64,000 bases of DNA from Streptomyces sp. f51 (GTDB lineage Bacteria > Actinomycetota > Actinomycetes > Streptomycetales > Streptomycetaceae), in the NCBI RefSeq assembly GCF_037940415.1, contig NZ_CP149798.1:248001-312000 (forward strand), written 5' to 3'. This document shows, in pieces, positions 9,986-17,802 of the stretch. The position numbers were made by a program, and so were the translations under genes. Below the pieces are notes generated by a model. That model was not told where the DNA came from and did no database searches. It saw nothing but the letters and a program-made list of their open reading frames with translations. Positions within the stretch are counted from its first letter, which is position 1, and every line of letters begins with the position of its first letter.

Positions 9986-10032
9986 GGACTGCGGTCCGCT
10001 TCAGTGGTAGACCTTAAGCGGACTTCGGTCCG
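9986..10032. promoter_or_regulatory. Two inverted-repeat operators for the TetR regulator
   Basis: GGAC-TGCG-GTCC (9986-9997) and CGGAC-TTCG-GTCCG (10019-10032) are two perfect inverted repeats with the same GGAC/GTCC arms, in the 126-bp gap between tetR and the FMN reductase gene. The larger block is itself palindromic (GCGGTCCGCTT against AAGCGGAC). Such paired sites are typical of TetR autoregulation. Confidence 0.7.
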
Positions 10033-10080
10033 TTTTGTTGCGGCAATGTTTCAGCGTTTCCATCCCCCCAGGAGATATCC

Positions 10081-10644
10081 ATGTCCGTACGCATCCTCGC
10101 GCTCGTCGGCAGCCTGCGCGCCGGTTCCCACAACCGCCAGCTCGCCGAGGCGGCCGTCAAGCTCGCTCCCGAGGGCGCCGAGGTCGAGATCTTCGAGGGT
10201 CTGGCCGAGATCCCCTTCTACAACGAGGACATCGACACCGAGGGCACCGTCCCCGCCGCCGCTGCCCGGCTGCGCGCCGCTGCCGGCTCCGCCGACGCCT
10301 TCCTGCTCTTCTCGCCCGAGTACAACGGCACCATCCCGGCCGTCCTGAAGAACGCCATCGACTGGCTGTCCCGCCCGTACGGCGCCGGCGCCTTCACCGG
10401 CAAGCCGGTCGTCGTGGCCGGCACCGCGTACGGCCAGTTCGGCGGCGTGTGGGCGCAGGACGAGGCCCGCAAGGCCGTGGGCATCGCCGGCGGCACCGTG
10501 CTGGAGGACGTCAAGCTCTCCGTGCCCGGCTCCGTGGTGCGCTTCGCCGAGACGCACCCCGCCGACGACGCCGAGGTCGCGGCGCAGCTCTCCGAGGTCC
10601 TGAACCGACTGCACGGCCACGTCGAGGCCCCCGCCGCCGCCTGA
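10081..10644 (+). CDS. NADPH-dependent FMN reductase
   Basis: 187 aa. A flavodoxin-like fold of the NADPH-dependent FMN reductase / azoreductase / chromate reductase family. The phosphate-binding loop is GSLRAGSHNRQ (residues 10-20), and the family signature FSPEYNGTIPAVLKNAIDWLSR lies at about 79-100, followed by KPVVVAGTAYGQFGG. It uses NAD(P)H to reduce FMN and, through it, quinones, nitro or azo compounds or metal oxyanions. The ATG follows an AGGAG-like site (CAGGAGATATCC). It is divergent from the TetR gene and flanked by matching operators, so it is probably induced by its substrate. Cytoplasmic, probably dimeric or tetrameric. Confidence 0.9.
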   Translation: MSVRILALVGSLRAGSHNRQLAEAAVKLAPEGAEVEIFEGLAEIPFYNEDIDTEGTVPAAAARLRAAAGSADAFLLFSPEYNGTIPAVLKNAIDWLSRPYGAGAFTGKPVVVAGTAYGQFGGVWAQDEARKAVGIAGGTVLEDVKLSVPGSVVRFAETHPADDAEVAAQLSEVLNRLHGHVEAPAAA

Positions 10645-10769
10645 CAACTCCGCCGCGGGCCGGTCCGGTTGACCCGGGCCGGCCCTCCGCGTGTCGCGAC
10701 TCGGTCACCGTACGTCGCAAGATCGCCACGGCCCTGGCGGAGCCTCACCCTCCGCGACAGGATGCCCGC

Positions 10770-11447
10770 ATGAAGAGCGATCTCTTTTCCAGTGACCACA
10801 TGGTGCAGCCCGCCGTCGCGGCGGGCATGACCGTCCAGAACGCCAAGTCCATCAAGTACGCGGTCCAGGGCGAGATGTTCGCGCGCCAGGGCGCGATGGT
10901 CGCCTACCGGGGCAGTCTCCAGTTCGAGCGCAAGGGCCAGGGCGTGGGCGGGATGCTCAAGCGTGCGGTCACCGGTGAGGGACTCCCGCTGATGACCGTC
11001 CGCGGGCAGGGCGAGGCCTGGTTCGCGCACGAGGCACAGAACTGTTTCATCGTCGGCATCGAACCCGGCGATGTGTTCACGGTCAACGGCCGCAACGTCC
11101 TGTGCTTCGACGCCTCCCTGTCGTACGAGATCAAGACCGTCAAGGGCGCGGGCATCACCGGCGGCGGCCTGTTCAACAGCGTCTTCACCGGTCATGGCAG
11201 TCTGGGCCTGATATGCGAGGGCAACCCGCTCGTCATTCCCGTCTCCTCCCAGCAGCCGGTGTTCGTCGACACGGACGCGGTCGTCGGCTGGACGGCGCAG
11301 CTGCGCACCTCGCTGCACCGCTCGCAGTCGATCGGCTCGATGATCCGAGGGGGTTCGGGCGAGGCGGTGCAGCTGAAGCTGGAGGGCGAGGGCTGCGTCG
11401 TCGTACGCCCCAGCGAGGCGACGCCGCAGAAGGCGCAGCAGCACTGA
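10770..11447 (+). CDS. AIM24-family protein
   Basis: 225 aa from ATG 10770. Matches the AIM24/TrpR-like double-psi barrel family: VQNAKSIKYAVQGEMFARQGAMVAYRGSLQFERKGQGVGG, then GEAWFAHEAQNCFIVGIEPGD, VNGRNVLCFDASLSYEI and GLICEGNPLVIPV near the C-terminus. Bacterial members have no firmly established biochemical role; the mitochondrial member affects cristae structure. Streptomyces genomes usually carry several copies. There is no signal peptide. It follows the FMN reductase gene by 125 bp and ends at a strong hairpin, so it may be a separate transcription unit. Confidence 0.88.
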   Translation: MKSDLFSSDHMVQPAVAAGMTVQNAKSIKYAVQGEMFARQGAMVAYRGSLQFERKGQGVGGMLKRAVTGEGLPLMTVRGQGEAWFAHEAQNCFIVGIEPGDVFTVNGRNVLCFDASLSYEIKTVKGAGITGGGLFNSVFTGHGSLGLICEGNPLVIPVSSQQPVFVDTDAVVGWTAQLRTSLHRSQSIGSMIRGGSGEAVQLKLEGEGCVVVRPSEATPQKAQQH

Positions 11448-11459
11448 TCCGAGAAGTGC

Positions 11460-11493
11460 CGCAGGGGCCCCGCCGGACGGCGGGGCCCCTGCG
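11460..11493. terminator. Strong bidirectional hairpin
   Basis: A perfect 15-bp stem (CGCAGGGGCCCCGCC and its complement) with a GGAC loop lies between the convergent ends of the AIM24 gene and the metalloprotease gene. Confidence 0.9.
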
Positions 11494-11515
11494 TGTCGCC
11501 CGTCGGACGGGTCCG

Positions 11516-13297
11516 TCAGTGTCCGGCGGCCGGGGTGTTGGCCGTCGTGACGTTGACCGCGGCCCAGGCCGCGTCCACCGCCTTGTACTCGGCGCTGTTC
11601 GCGCCGTACATGTCGGTGGCGGCCTTGAGCGTCGCCGTCCGTGCGTCGTGGAAATCGGTCGTGGAGACCATGTACCGGGTGAGCGCCCGGTAGAAGACGG
11701 CGGTGGCCTTGGTGCGGCCGATGCCGGTCACCCGGGAACCGTCGAACGTCGGCGAGTCGTACGTCACGCCGTTGATCGTCTTGCGTCCGCTGCCCTCGGC
11801 GAGCAGGTAGAACGCGTGCGAGGAGACCCCGGAGCCGGCGTGCACCTCGGTGTCGTACGCGGCGGGCGACCAGTAGTCGATCGTCTCCTCGAGCCGGTCG
11901 AGGGACGGGTGGTCGAGGCGGCGCAGGAACTTCTGGGCGAGGCCCAGCTTCTCCCCCACCAGGTAGTTCGGCGGGTTCTTCGGGTTGTTCGCCGAGAACT
12001 CGACGTTCGAGCCGAAGATGTCGGCCAGCGACTCGTTCAGGGCGCCGGGCTCGCCGAACTGGTTGCCGTCGTTGTCCACACGGGTGGGTTCGAGGGCGGC
12101 GGTCGCGTCGACGACCCCGTGGGTCAGCTCGTGACCGGTGACGTCGAGGACGACCAGCGGCTTCTTGAACAGATCGCCGTCCCCGTCGCCGTACAGCATG
12201 CAGCCGCAGGTCGAGTCCCAGAACGCGTTGCCGACCTTGCTGCCGAAGTGGACCATTCCCTTGGCGCCGGCGCTGTTGTTCTTGATGCCCTTGCGGCCGA
12301 AGGTCTTCTTGTAGAAGTCCAGGGTCTGGGTGATGCCGTACTGGGCGTCGACCGCGGCGGTGGTGCGGGCCGAAGTGGTGCCGGTGCCCCACTTGTTGTC
12401 GCCGTCGGTGAACGCCTTGCCCCGGGCGAAGGACTCCAGTTCCTGGCCCTTGGCGTCCCGGGTCTCGGTGTTCCACCGGGTCGGGTCCTTGAGCAGGTAG
12501 CTGGTCCGCGCGGTCCGGGTGGTGGTCAGCGCCACCTTGCCCGCGAACAGGGAGGCGCCGCTGCCGGTGGCGGTGGCCGGGTAGTGGGCCGCGGCGGCGC
12601 CGGTGAGGGCGGACGGCGCGGCGGCACCGGGGGCCGTGCCGGTCTGCGGGGTCGCGCTCTCGCCGCGCTCGCGCAGCGCCGCGGCCAGGGACGGCGAGAT
12701 GAACTCGTCGCTGTTCGGGGTGTTGCTGCGGACCACGCCGGTACGGGCGTCCACGACGACCGTGCTCGACTGCCCGGCCTCGGTGGTGTCGCTGTCCGTC
12801 ACGACCACCTGATAGGCGAGGGTGGCGCCGCCGGCGCGGGCGTCGACGACGAGCTGGGCGGTGCCCGCGTCGCCCTTCGCCACGGCCTCGGCCTTCCGCT
12901 CGGCCTGCTCGGGCGTCAGCCGCGCCTCGACGGTGGACGGCTTCACGACGTGGTCGGCGGCCCGGGTCACGCCCAGGTACTCGCCCCGCCTGCCGAGGTG
13001 GACGACCAGGTCGCCGCCGAGGACCGGAAGGCCCTGGTGGGTGCGGACGAAGCGGACGTGCTGCTTTCCGTCCGGGTCCGTCATCACGTCCTTGGCCCGG
13101 AGGGTGTCCCCGTCGGTGACACCGGTGGCCGAGGCGTGCGCGAACGCCGCCGCCCTGGCCGCGGCCACCGGCGAGGCGGCCTGGACCGCCACGCGGGCGG
13201 GCCCGTCGGGCGCGGAGGCGAAGGCGGTACCGGGGATCGTGGCGGCCGTCGTCACGGCGACGGCTATCGCCACACGGCGTATGTGGGGTCTACGCAC
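11516..13297 (-). CDS. Secreted M4 (thermolysin-like) metalloprotease precursor
   Basis: 593 aa from GTG 13295-13297, which has AAAGGA 5 nt upstream. A Sec signal (VRRPHIRRVAIAVAVTTAATIPGTAFA) is followed by an FTP/PepSY propeptide (residues ~40-220; VKPSTVEARLTPEQAERKAEAVAK, ARAGGATLAYQVVVTDSD). The catalytic domain has the zinc motif HELTHGVVDATAALE, the third ligand and partner motif GALNESLADIFG, and SSHAFYLLAEG containing the active-site histidine. The C-terminal helical subdomain is complete, and no P-domain follows. Such proteases are secreted as zymogens and process themselves. It is monocistronic, ending at the terminator shared with AIM24. Confidence 0.93.
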   Translation of the reverse strand: MRRPHIRRVAIAVAVTTAATIPGTAFASAPDGPARVAVQAASPVAAARAAAFAHASATGVTDGDTLRAKDVMTDPDGKQHVRFVRTHQGLPVLGGDLVVHLGRRGEYLGVTRAADHVVKPSTVEARLTPEQAERKAEAVAKGDAGTAQLVVDARAGGATLAYQVVVTDSDTTEAGQSSTVVVDARTGVVRSNTPNSDEFISPSLAAALRERGESATPQTGTAPGAAAPSALTGAAAAHYPATATGSGASLFAGKVALTTTRTARTSYLLKDPTRWNTETRDAKGQELESFARGKAFTDGDNKWGTGTTSARTTAAVDAQYGITQTLDFYKKTFGRKGIKNNSAGAKGMVHFGSKVGNAFWDSTCGCMLYGDGDGDLFKKPLVVLDVTGHELTHGVVDATAALEPTRVDNDGNQFGEPGALNESLADIFGSNVEFSANNPKNPPNYLVGEKLGLAQKFLRRLDHPSLDRLEETIDYWSPAAYDTEVHAGSGVSSHAFYLLAEGSGRKTINGVTYDSPTFDGSRVTGIGRTKATAVFYRALTRYMVSTTDFHDARTATLKAATDMYGANSAEYKAVDAAWAAVNVTTANTPAAGH

Positions 13298-13478
13298 TGC
13301 GTTCCTTTGCACAGGGGCGGCCGGGATCACCAACCGCCTTACGGCGCGATGCTGTTGCGCACCACGGGGGCTGTCGGGTCCCGACCGGACAGATGTGCGG
13401 GGGAATGAGGCGGTTGCCTGGCGAGTCCGATCAACGCGCACATGTGACCGATGTCGCACCATCCCGCGCACGGAGGTG

Positions 13479-14576
13479 TCAGATCGTGCGGTCGGCGAGG
13501 GCGGACAGCATGGTGTGGAGTTCCGCCGCGGGCCCGGGCGCGAGGGGCAGTCCCGCCAGGAGCGTGTCCGCCGCGGCCAGATGGCGGCGCGCCTCGCGCA
13601 CGGCGGCCGCGCGTCCCCCGGCCCGCTCGACGAGGGCCGTCGCACGGCGCACGCCCGCTTCGTCCAAGGAGTGGGAGAGCGCCAGGAGTTCGTCCAGTTC
13701 GCCGTATCCGGCTCCGCCGAGCGCGGCGAGCACCGGCAACGTCTTCTTGCCCTGCCGCAGGTCGCTGTGGACCGGCTTGCCGGTGACCGACGGATCGCCC
13801 CAGATGCCCAGCACGTCGTCGGCGATCTGGAAGGCGACGCCGAGATGGCGGCCCGCGCGGTCGAGGGCGGTCACCGCCCGGTCCGGTGCTCCGGCCAGCC
13901 GGGCGCCCAGGGCCAGGGCGCAGCCGAGCAGTGCCCCGGTCTTGCGCTCGGCCATCGCCTCGTACTCCGCCGGGCCGACCGCGTCGGACCCGGTCCAGGG
14001 CCGCTCGGCGAAGAGCAGGTCGTCGGCCTGACCGCGCACCAGGTCGTTGAGCGCTGCCGTCAACTGCCGTACGGCCGTACCGGCTTGGGGTGTGAGGGCC
14101 ACGGTCTCGACGGCCAGTGCGAACAGCGCGTCGCCCGCGAGCACGGCGGGTCCCGTGCCGTACGCCTTCCACACGGCCGGGCGCCCGCGGCGGAGCGTGT
14201 CGCCGTCCATGATGTCGTCGTGGAGCAGCGAGAAGACGTGGACGAGTTCCACCGCGACGGCCGCCGGTACCCCCGCCCGGGCCGGACCCGAGACGATCTC
14301 CGCCCCGAGGACGGCCAGGGCCTGCCGTACGCCCTTGCCCCCTCCGTGGTCGGCGGGCGCGCCGCCGACCTCGCAGTGGCCGAGCGCGTACCGGGCCATC
14401 TCGGCGAGCCACGGGTGCAGCGTGCCGATCGCCTCCGACAGGACGGGGGCCACGAGGTCGCGGCAGCGGTCCAGGACCTGGGCGGCCTCGGGCGGCGACT
14501 CCGGGGCGGCCGGTGCCGGCGGGACGCTCCGAACCGGCGGGACGGGCGGGATGCCGAGGGCCGTCGACGTGTTCAC
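13479..14576 (-). CDS. Polyprenyl synthetase (isoprenyl diphosphate synthase)
   Basis: 365 aa from GTG 14574-14576, overlapping the TPR gene stop in GTGA. A proline-rich N-terminus of ~30 residues precedes the trans-isoprenyl diphosphate synthase fold. The first Asp-rich motif is present (LLHDDIMDGDTLRRGRP, DDxxD). The second region reads FQIADDVLGIWGDPSVTGK, where the fifth position of DDxxD is Gly, a variant seen in Streptomyces farnesyl/geranylgeranyl synthase paralogues. GQADDLLF and SDLRQGKKTLPVLAAL complete the family signature. It should condense IPP with an allylic diphosphate; chain length cannot be read by eye. No terpene cyclase, squalene synthase or encapsulin gene is adjacent. 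The partner is the coupled TPR protein. Confidence 0.9.
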   Translation of the reverse strand: MNTSTALGIPPVPPVRSVPPAPAAPESPPEAAQVLDRCRDLVAPVLSEAIGTLHPWLAEMARYALGHCEVGGAPADHGGGKGVRQALAVLGAEIVSGPARAGVPAAVAVELVHVFSLLHDDIMDGDTLRRGRPAVWKAYGTGPAVLAGDALFALAVETVALTPQAGTAVRQLTAALNDLVRGQADDLLFAERPWTGSDAVGPAEYEAMAERKTGALLGCALALGARLAGAPDRAVTALDRAGRHLGVAFQIADDVLGIWGDPSVTGKPVHSDLRQGKKTLPVLAALGGAGYGELDELLALSHSLDEAGVRRATALVERAGGRAAAVREARRHLAAADTLLAGLPLAPGPAAELHTMLSALADRTI

Positions 14577-15625
14577 GCGGCCTCCCTCTCGCCGGTCCCG
14601 GTGGTCAACCCGAGTTCCGCGCGGGCTCGTTCGACCATCCGGTGGGCGTGACGCAGTCCGATGCCCTCCAGCGCCACGGCCAGCTCGTCCAGATCGGCGG
14701 CGGTCTCGGCACCGCCACGGCCGAGGCGGGCGAGGGACTTGACCAGCCCGAGGCGCGACAGGGCCGTGCCGCGCGGCTCGCTCATCGCCTCGAACTCGGC
14801 GAGGGCGCCCGCGTACACCTCGCGGGCCTGCTCGTAACGCCCGGCGCGGTAGAGGACGTTGCCGCGCATCTTGTGGTTGTAGGCGAGCGCGCCGGACAGT
14901 TTCATCGCACGGCAGGAGACCTCGGCCTCGCCCAGCAGCTCCAGCGCGCGGTCCGTGTCCCCGTCGCGCACGGAGACGATGTCCGCGAGTCCGCGCAGTG
15001 CCCAGGCGTGGCCGCGCCGGTCCTCGGCGCCGGCGGCTATCTCGGCGGCCTCCTCGAACATCGCGTAAGCGGTGTCGTACGCACCGGTGTTGCGGTGGAT
15101 CTGGGCGATGCCTTCCAGGGCCCACACGGTGTGCCGGGCCTCGCCTCGCTTGCGCGCCTCGGCCAGCAACTGCTCGTGCAGAGCGGTCACGGCCGCGTAG
15201 TCGCCCTGGATGCGGCCGGTCTCCGCCATGCCGGCCAGGGAGTAGCCGCGCACCACGACGTCCCCCGCCTGCCCGCCGAGTTCGGCGGCCAGGCGCAGCA
15301 GCCGCCATGCCAGTGGGAACGCTCCGCGCTGGCGGGCCAGGGTGCCGCCGCTCCACAGCGCCCATGCCATCGCGGCGCCGTCGCCGGCCTCCCGGGCGGT
15401 GCGGTAACTCGCCTTCCAGGCCCGGTCGGCGTCCGCGACCTGCCCGAGCCTGCGGTGCGCCTCGGCGACCGCGAGGCCGGAACGGGCGGCCTCGGCGCGG
15501 GCGCCGGTGCGTTCGGCGGCGCGCAGTTGCTCCGTGCCCGCCGCGAGGACGTCGGTCAGCGAGGAGTTCACCGACAGGGTGGTCAAGGCGCCCTGGTATT
15601 CCGGGGCGAAGGCTTTGCCGTACAT
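14573..15625 (-). CDS. TPR-repeat protein coupled to the prenyl synthase
   Basis: 350 aa from ATG 15623-15625, chosen because GGAAAGG lies 5 nt upstream; a GTG 21 bp further up is the alternative. The whole protein is alpha-helical with at least six TPR-like repeats of the A-x3-L-x2-L/G-x2-A type (ALWSGGTLARQRGAFPLAWRLLRLAAELG, ALEGIAQIHRNTGAYDTAYAMFEEA, RGNVLYRAGRYEQAREVYAGALAEF). It has no signal peptide, DNA-binding domain or catalytic motif. The stop overlaps the polyprenyl synthetase start (GTGA), so the two are made in linked amounts. It probably acts as a protein-protein scaffold or regulator for that enzyme (inference). A 13-bp phased repeat lies upstream. Confidence 0.8.
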   Translation of the reverse strand: MYGKAFAPEYQGALTTLSVNSSLTDVLAAGTEQLRAAERTGARAEAARSGLAVAEAHRRLGQVADADRAWKASYRTAREAGDGAAMAWALWSGGTLARQRGAFPLAWRLLRLAAELGGQAGDVVVRGYSLAGMAETGRIQGDYAAVTALHEQLLAEARKRGEARHTVWALEGIAQIHRNTGAYDTAYAMFEEAAEIAAGAEDRRGHAWALRGLADIVSVRDGDTDRALELLGEAEVSCRAMKLSGALAYNHKMRGNVLYRAGRYEQAREVYAGALAEFEAMSEPRGTALSRLGLVKSLARLGRGGAETAADLDELAVALEGIGLRHAHRMVERARAELGLTTGTGEREAA

Positions 15626-15963
15626 GAGTGCCTTTCCGTCCGCCACCGCCCGCCCCGTACGGGTTCGGCCGGCGGTGATGCTGTAGTCGACTCCTGGAAG
15701 GCGGTGACGTGCGGCGATCGTCTATACACTCGACGTATACACGGCATGTATACGCAAGGGGTATAGCGTGCCTGTCGCCCTCCCCGAAGGGATGTTCCTG
15801 GGAGGACCGCGTGTCACGCGCCCGTTGCCGATCAAGACGGCGATCGCGTGCGGGAGGTTGCCTGCCCGCCTCAAACACGTTGCGCGGCGGTCCGGGCGGG
15901 ACACAGGATGACGGCGGCGGACCCTCCCCCGTGGAAAGCAGGCAGGAGTTGCCCACAGCCCCG
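15626..15963. other. Intergenic region with TATA-rich phased repeat
   Basis: This 338-bp stretch lies between the divergent TPR gene and the phosphotransferase gene. Its notable content is the 13-bp-period repeat at 15723-15766. The remainder is GC-rich with no convincing gene; short open frames leading into the phosphotransferase lack good ribosome-binding sites. Confidence 0.5.
15723..15766. repeat. Four TATAC/G motifs at exact 13-bp intervals, with nested palindrome
   Basis: TATAC begins at 15723, 15736 and 15749 and TATAG at 15762, an exact 13-bp period. Within it, CGTATAC (15734-15740) and GTATACG (15748-15754) form a perfect inverted repeat with a 7-nt spacer. The block is strikingly AT-rich for this genome and sits 98-141 bp upstream of the TPR start. 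It could be a multi-site operator or overlap the promoter; no known regulator consensus was recognised. Confidence 0.65.
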
Positions 15964-16845
15964 ATGCACGCGGACGAGACACGGATCGGCGCATCGCTCG
16001 TACGGCGCCTGCTGGCCGAGCAGTTCCCCCGCTGGGCCCGGCTGCCCCTCAGGCGGGTGCGGTCGGCCGGAACCGTCAACGCCCTCTACCGCCTGGGCGA
16101 CGAGCTGACCGTCCGTCTCCCGCGTATCGCCAACGGCGCCGACGACGCGGTCAGGGAACACGCATGGCTGCCGCGGCTCGCGCCCAGGCTCCCGTTCCCG
16201 GTCCCCGAGATCGTCGGCCTCGGCACCCCCACCGCCATCTACCCCTGGCACTGGTCCGTCCTGCGCTGGCTCGACGGCGACCCTCCGACGGCCGGCGCCC
16301 TGCCCGACGGACGACAACTGGCCGCCGATCTGGGCGCGTTCGTCGCCTCCCTGCGCGCCCTGGACCTGCCCGGCGGTCCGCCCGCCCACCGCGGCACACC
16401 GCTGAGCGCGGTGGACGCCGAGACCCGCTCGGCGATCAACGACCTGCGCGGCAGCGTCGACACCGGTGCCGCGACGGCGGCCTGGGAGGAGGCGCTCGCG
16501 GCACCGCGGTGGACGGGCCCGCCCCGCTGGCTCCACTCGGACCTGATGCCGATGAACCTGCTGGTCCGCGAGGGCCGCCTCGCGGCCGTCCTCGACTTCG
16601 CCACCCTCGGCACCGGCGATCCGGCCTGCGACCTCGTCCCGGCCTGGAACCTGCTGCCCGCCACGGCCAGGCCCGTCTTCCGGGACGCGGCCGGGGCCGA
16701 CGGCGCCGACTGGGCACGGGGACGCGGCTGGGCCCTGTCCATGGCCCTCGTCCAACTCCCTTACTACCGCGACACGAACCCGGTGATCGCGGCCAACGCC
16801 ACCCACGTCATCCACGAAGCACTCGCCGGACGGCGGGACTTGTAG
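15964..16845 (+). CDS. Aminoglycoside phosphotransferase-family kinase
   Basis: 293 aa from ATG 15964. The APH/choline-kinase fold is shown by the nucleotide-binding region (RSAGTVNALYRLGDELTVRLPR), the Brenner motif WLHSDLMPMNLLVREGRLAAVLDFATLGTGDPACDL with catalytic Asp in HSD-x4-N and the metal-binding Asp in LDFA, and a Trp-rich C-terminus. Homologues phosphorylate aminoglycosides, homoserine or other small alcohols; the substrate is not identifiable. The start is uncertain because the best Shine-Dalgarno-like sequence (GCAGGAG) is about 15 nt upstream; an in-frame GTG 33 bp earlier is possible. It is convergent with the HTH regulator, with only 15 bp between stops. Whether it gives antibiotic resistance cannot be said. 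Confidence 0.85.
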   Translation: MHADETRIGASLVRRLLAEQFPRWARLPLRRVRSAGTVNALYRLGDELTVRLPRIANGADDAVREHAWLPRLAPRLPFPVPEIVGLGTPTAIYPWHWSVLRWLDGDPPTAGALPDGRQLAADLGAFVASLRALDLPGGPPAHRGTPLSAVDAETRSAINDLRGSVDTGAATAAWEEALAAPRWTGPPRWLHSDLMPMNLLVREGRLAAVLDFATLGTGDPACDLVPAWNLLPATARPVFRDAAGADGADWARGRGWALSMALVQLPYYRDTNPVIAANATHVIHEALAGRRDL

Positions 16846-16860
16846 CCGGTCAGGGCCGGC

Positions 16861-17700
16861 TCACTCCACCAGGGCCTGCGTTCCGAGTACACCGAGGAGC
16901 GCGACGCGTTCGGCGTCCTCCGTGCCGGGCTCGGCCGTGTAGACCATGATCCGGAGGTCGCTGCCCGCGACACTGAGCACATCGCAGTCCAGCGTCACGG
17001 CACCGACCTGGGGATGGTCGACGATCTTGCGGGACGCCTCGTGGCGGGCGACGGCTCCGGACTCCCACAGCTCCGCGAACCGGATGCTGTTCGCGCACAG
17101 GTCCTCGATGAGCTGCCCGAGGCGCCGGTCCGTCGGGTACCTGCTCGCGGTCGCCCGCAGGTCGGCCGCCAGCGTCGCCTCGAACGCCCGCCGCTCCCTG
17201 GGTGTGTGCCGCACCCGTCCCGCGGGGCCGACGAAGTTGCGCCACACCCCGTTGCGCTCGTTGCCCCGCCACCCCGAGGGATCGCCGAGCAGGGCCGCGT
17301 ACAGCGGGTTGGCCAGCAGCAGGGTCCAGGCCGCGTCGTACACCGCCACCGGCGTCTCGCTCAGCCGGTCGAGCAGCCGGTGGACTCCCGGTGTGATGTG
17401 GGCCGGCACCATGCCCCGGCCCGGCGGCACCAGTCCGGCCACCTGGAAGAGGTGCTCGCGTTCGGCTCCGGACAGCCGCAGCGCCCGGGCCAGGGCCTCG
17501 ACGACCTGCTCCGAGGGATGGGCGGCCCGGCCCTGTTCGAGGCGCGTGACGTAGTCGACCGAGATGCCCGCGAGCAGAGCCAGCTCCTCGCGGCGCAGTC
17601 CGGCCGCGCGCCGGTTGCCCCCGCCGGGCAGCCCGACGGCCTCCGGCGTGACCCGGTCACGCCAGCGTCGCACCGCCCGGCCGAACTCCGTGTTCACCAT
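16861..17700 (-). CDS. HTH (XRE) regulator with MmyB-like ligand domain
   Basis: 279 aa. An N-terminal XRE helix-turn-helix (LRREELALLAGISVDYVTRLEQGRAAHPSEQVVEALARALRLS, residues ~34-76) is followed by an MmyB-like PAS-related domain (VYDAAWTLLLANPLYAALLGD, NFVGPAGRVRHTPRERRAFEATLAADLRATASRYPTD, FAELWESGAVARHEASRKIVDHPQVG). In Streptomyces these regulators are usually divergent from a single oxidoreductase gene, as here with the SDR at 17803. They probably sense a small hydrophobic ligand. ATG 17698-17700 and GTG 17695-17697 are both possible starts. Confidence 0.92.
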   Translation of the reverse strand: MVNTEFGRAVRRWRDRVTPEAVGLPGGGNRRAAGLRREELALLAGISVDYVTRLEQGRAAHPSEQVVEALARALRLSGAEREHLFQVAGLVPPGRGMVPAHITPGVHRLLDRLSETPVAVYDAAWTLLLANPLYAALLGDPSGWRGNERNGVWRNFVGPAGRVRHTPRERRAFEATLAADLRATASRYPTDRRLGQLIEDLCANSIRFAELWESGAVARHEASRKIVDHPQVGAVTLDCDVLSVAGSDLRIMVYTAEPGTEDAERVALLGVLGTQALVE

Positions 17701-17802
17701 GCCACCCACTGTGCACCCCCGCGGCCGGACCCGCCTGGTACCGCCGGTCCCAGGAAGACCGGACTCCTGGCTGCGGGCGGCGCACCGCCGGACCCTGGAC
17801 GC

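Noticed and set aside
13479..16079. A long minus-strand open frame that would extend the polyprenyl synthase by about 500 residues
   Set aside because: The extension lies over the TPR gene in a different frame and is Arg-rich without domains; the GTGA overlap gives a clear start at 14576.
16844..16861. Hairpin AGCCGG-N6-CCGGCT between the phosphotransferase and the HTH gene
   Set aside because: The 6-bp stem is short and overlaps both stop regions; not strong enough to call a terminator.
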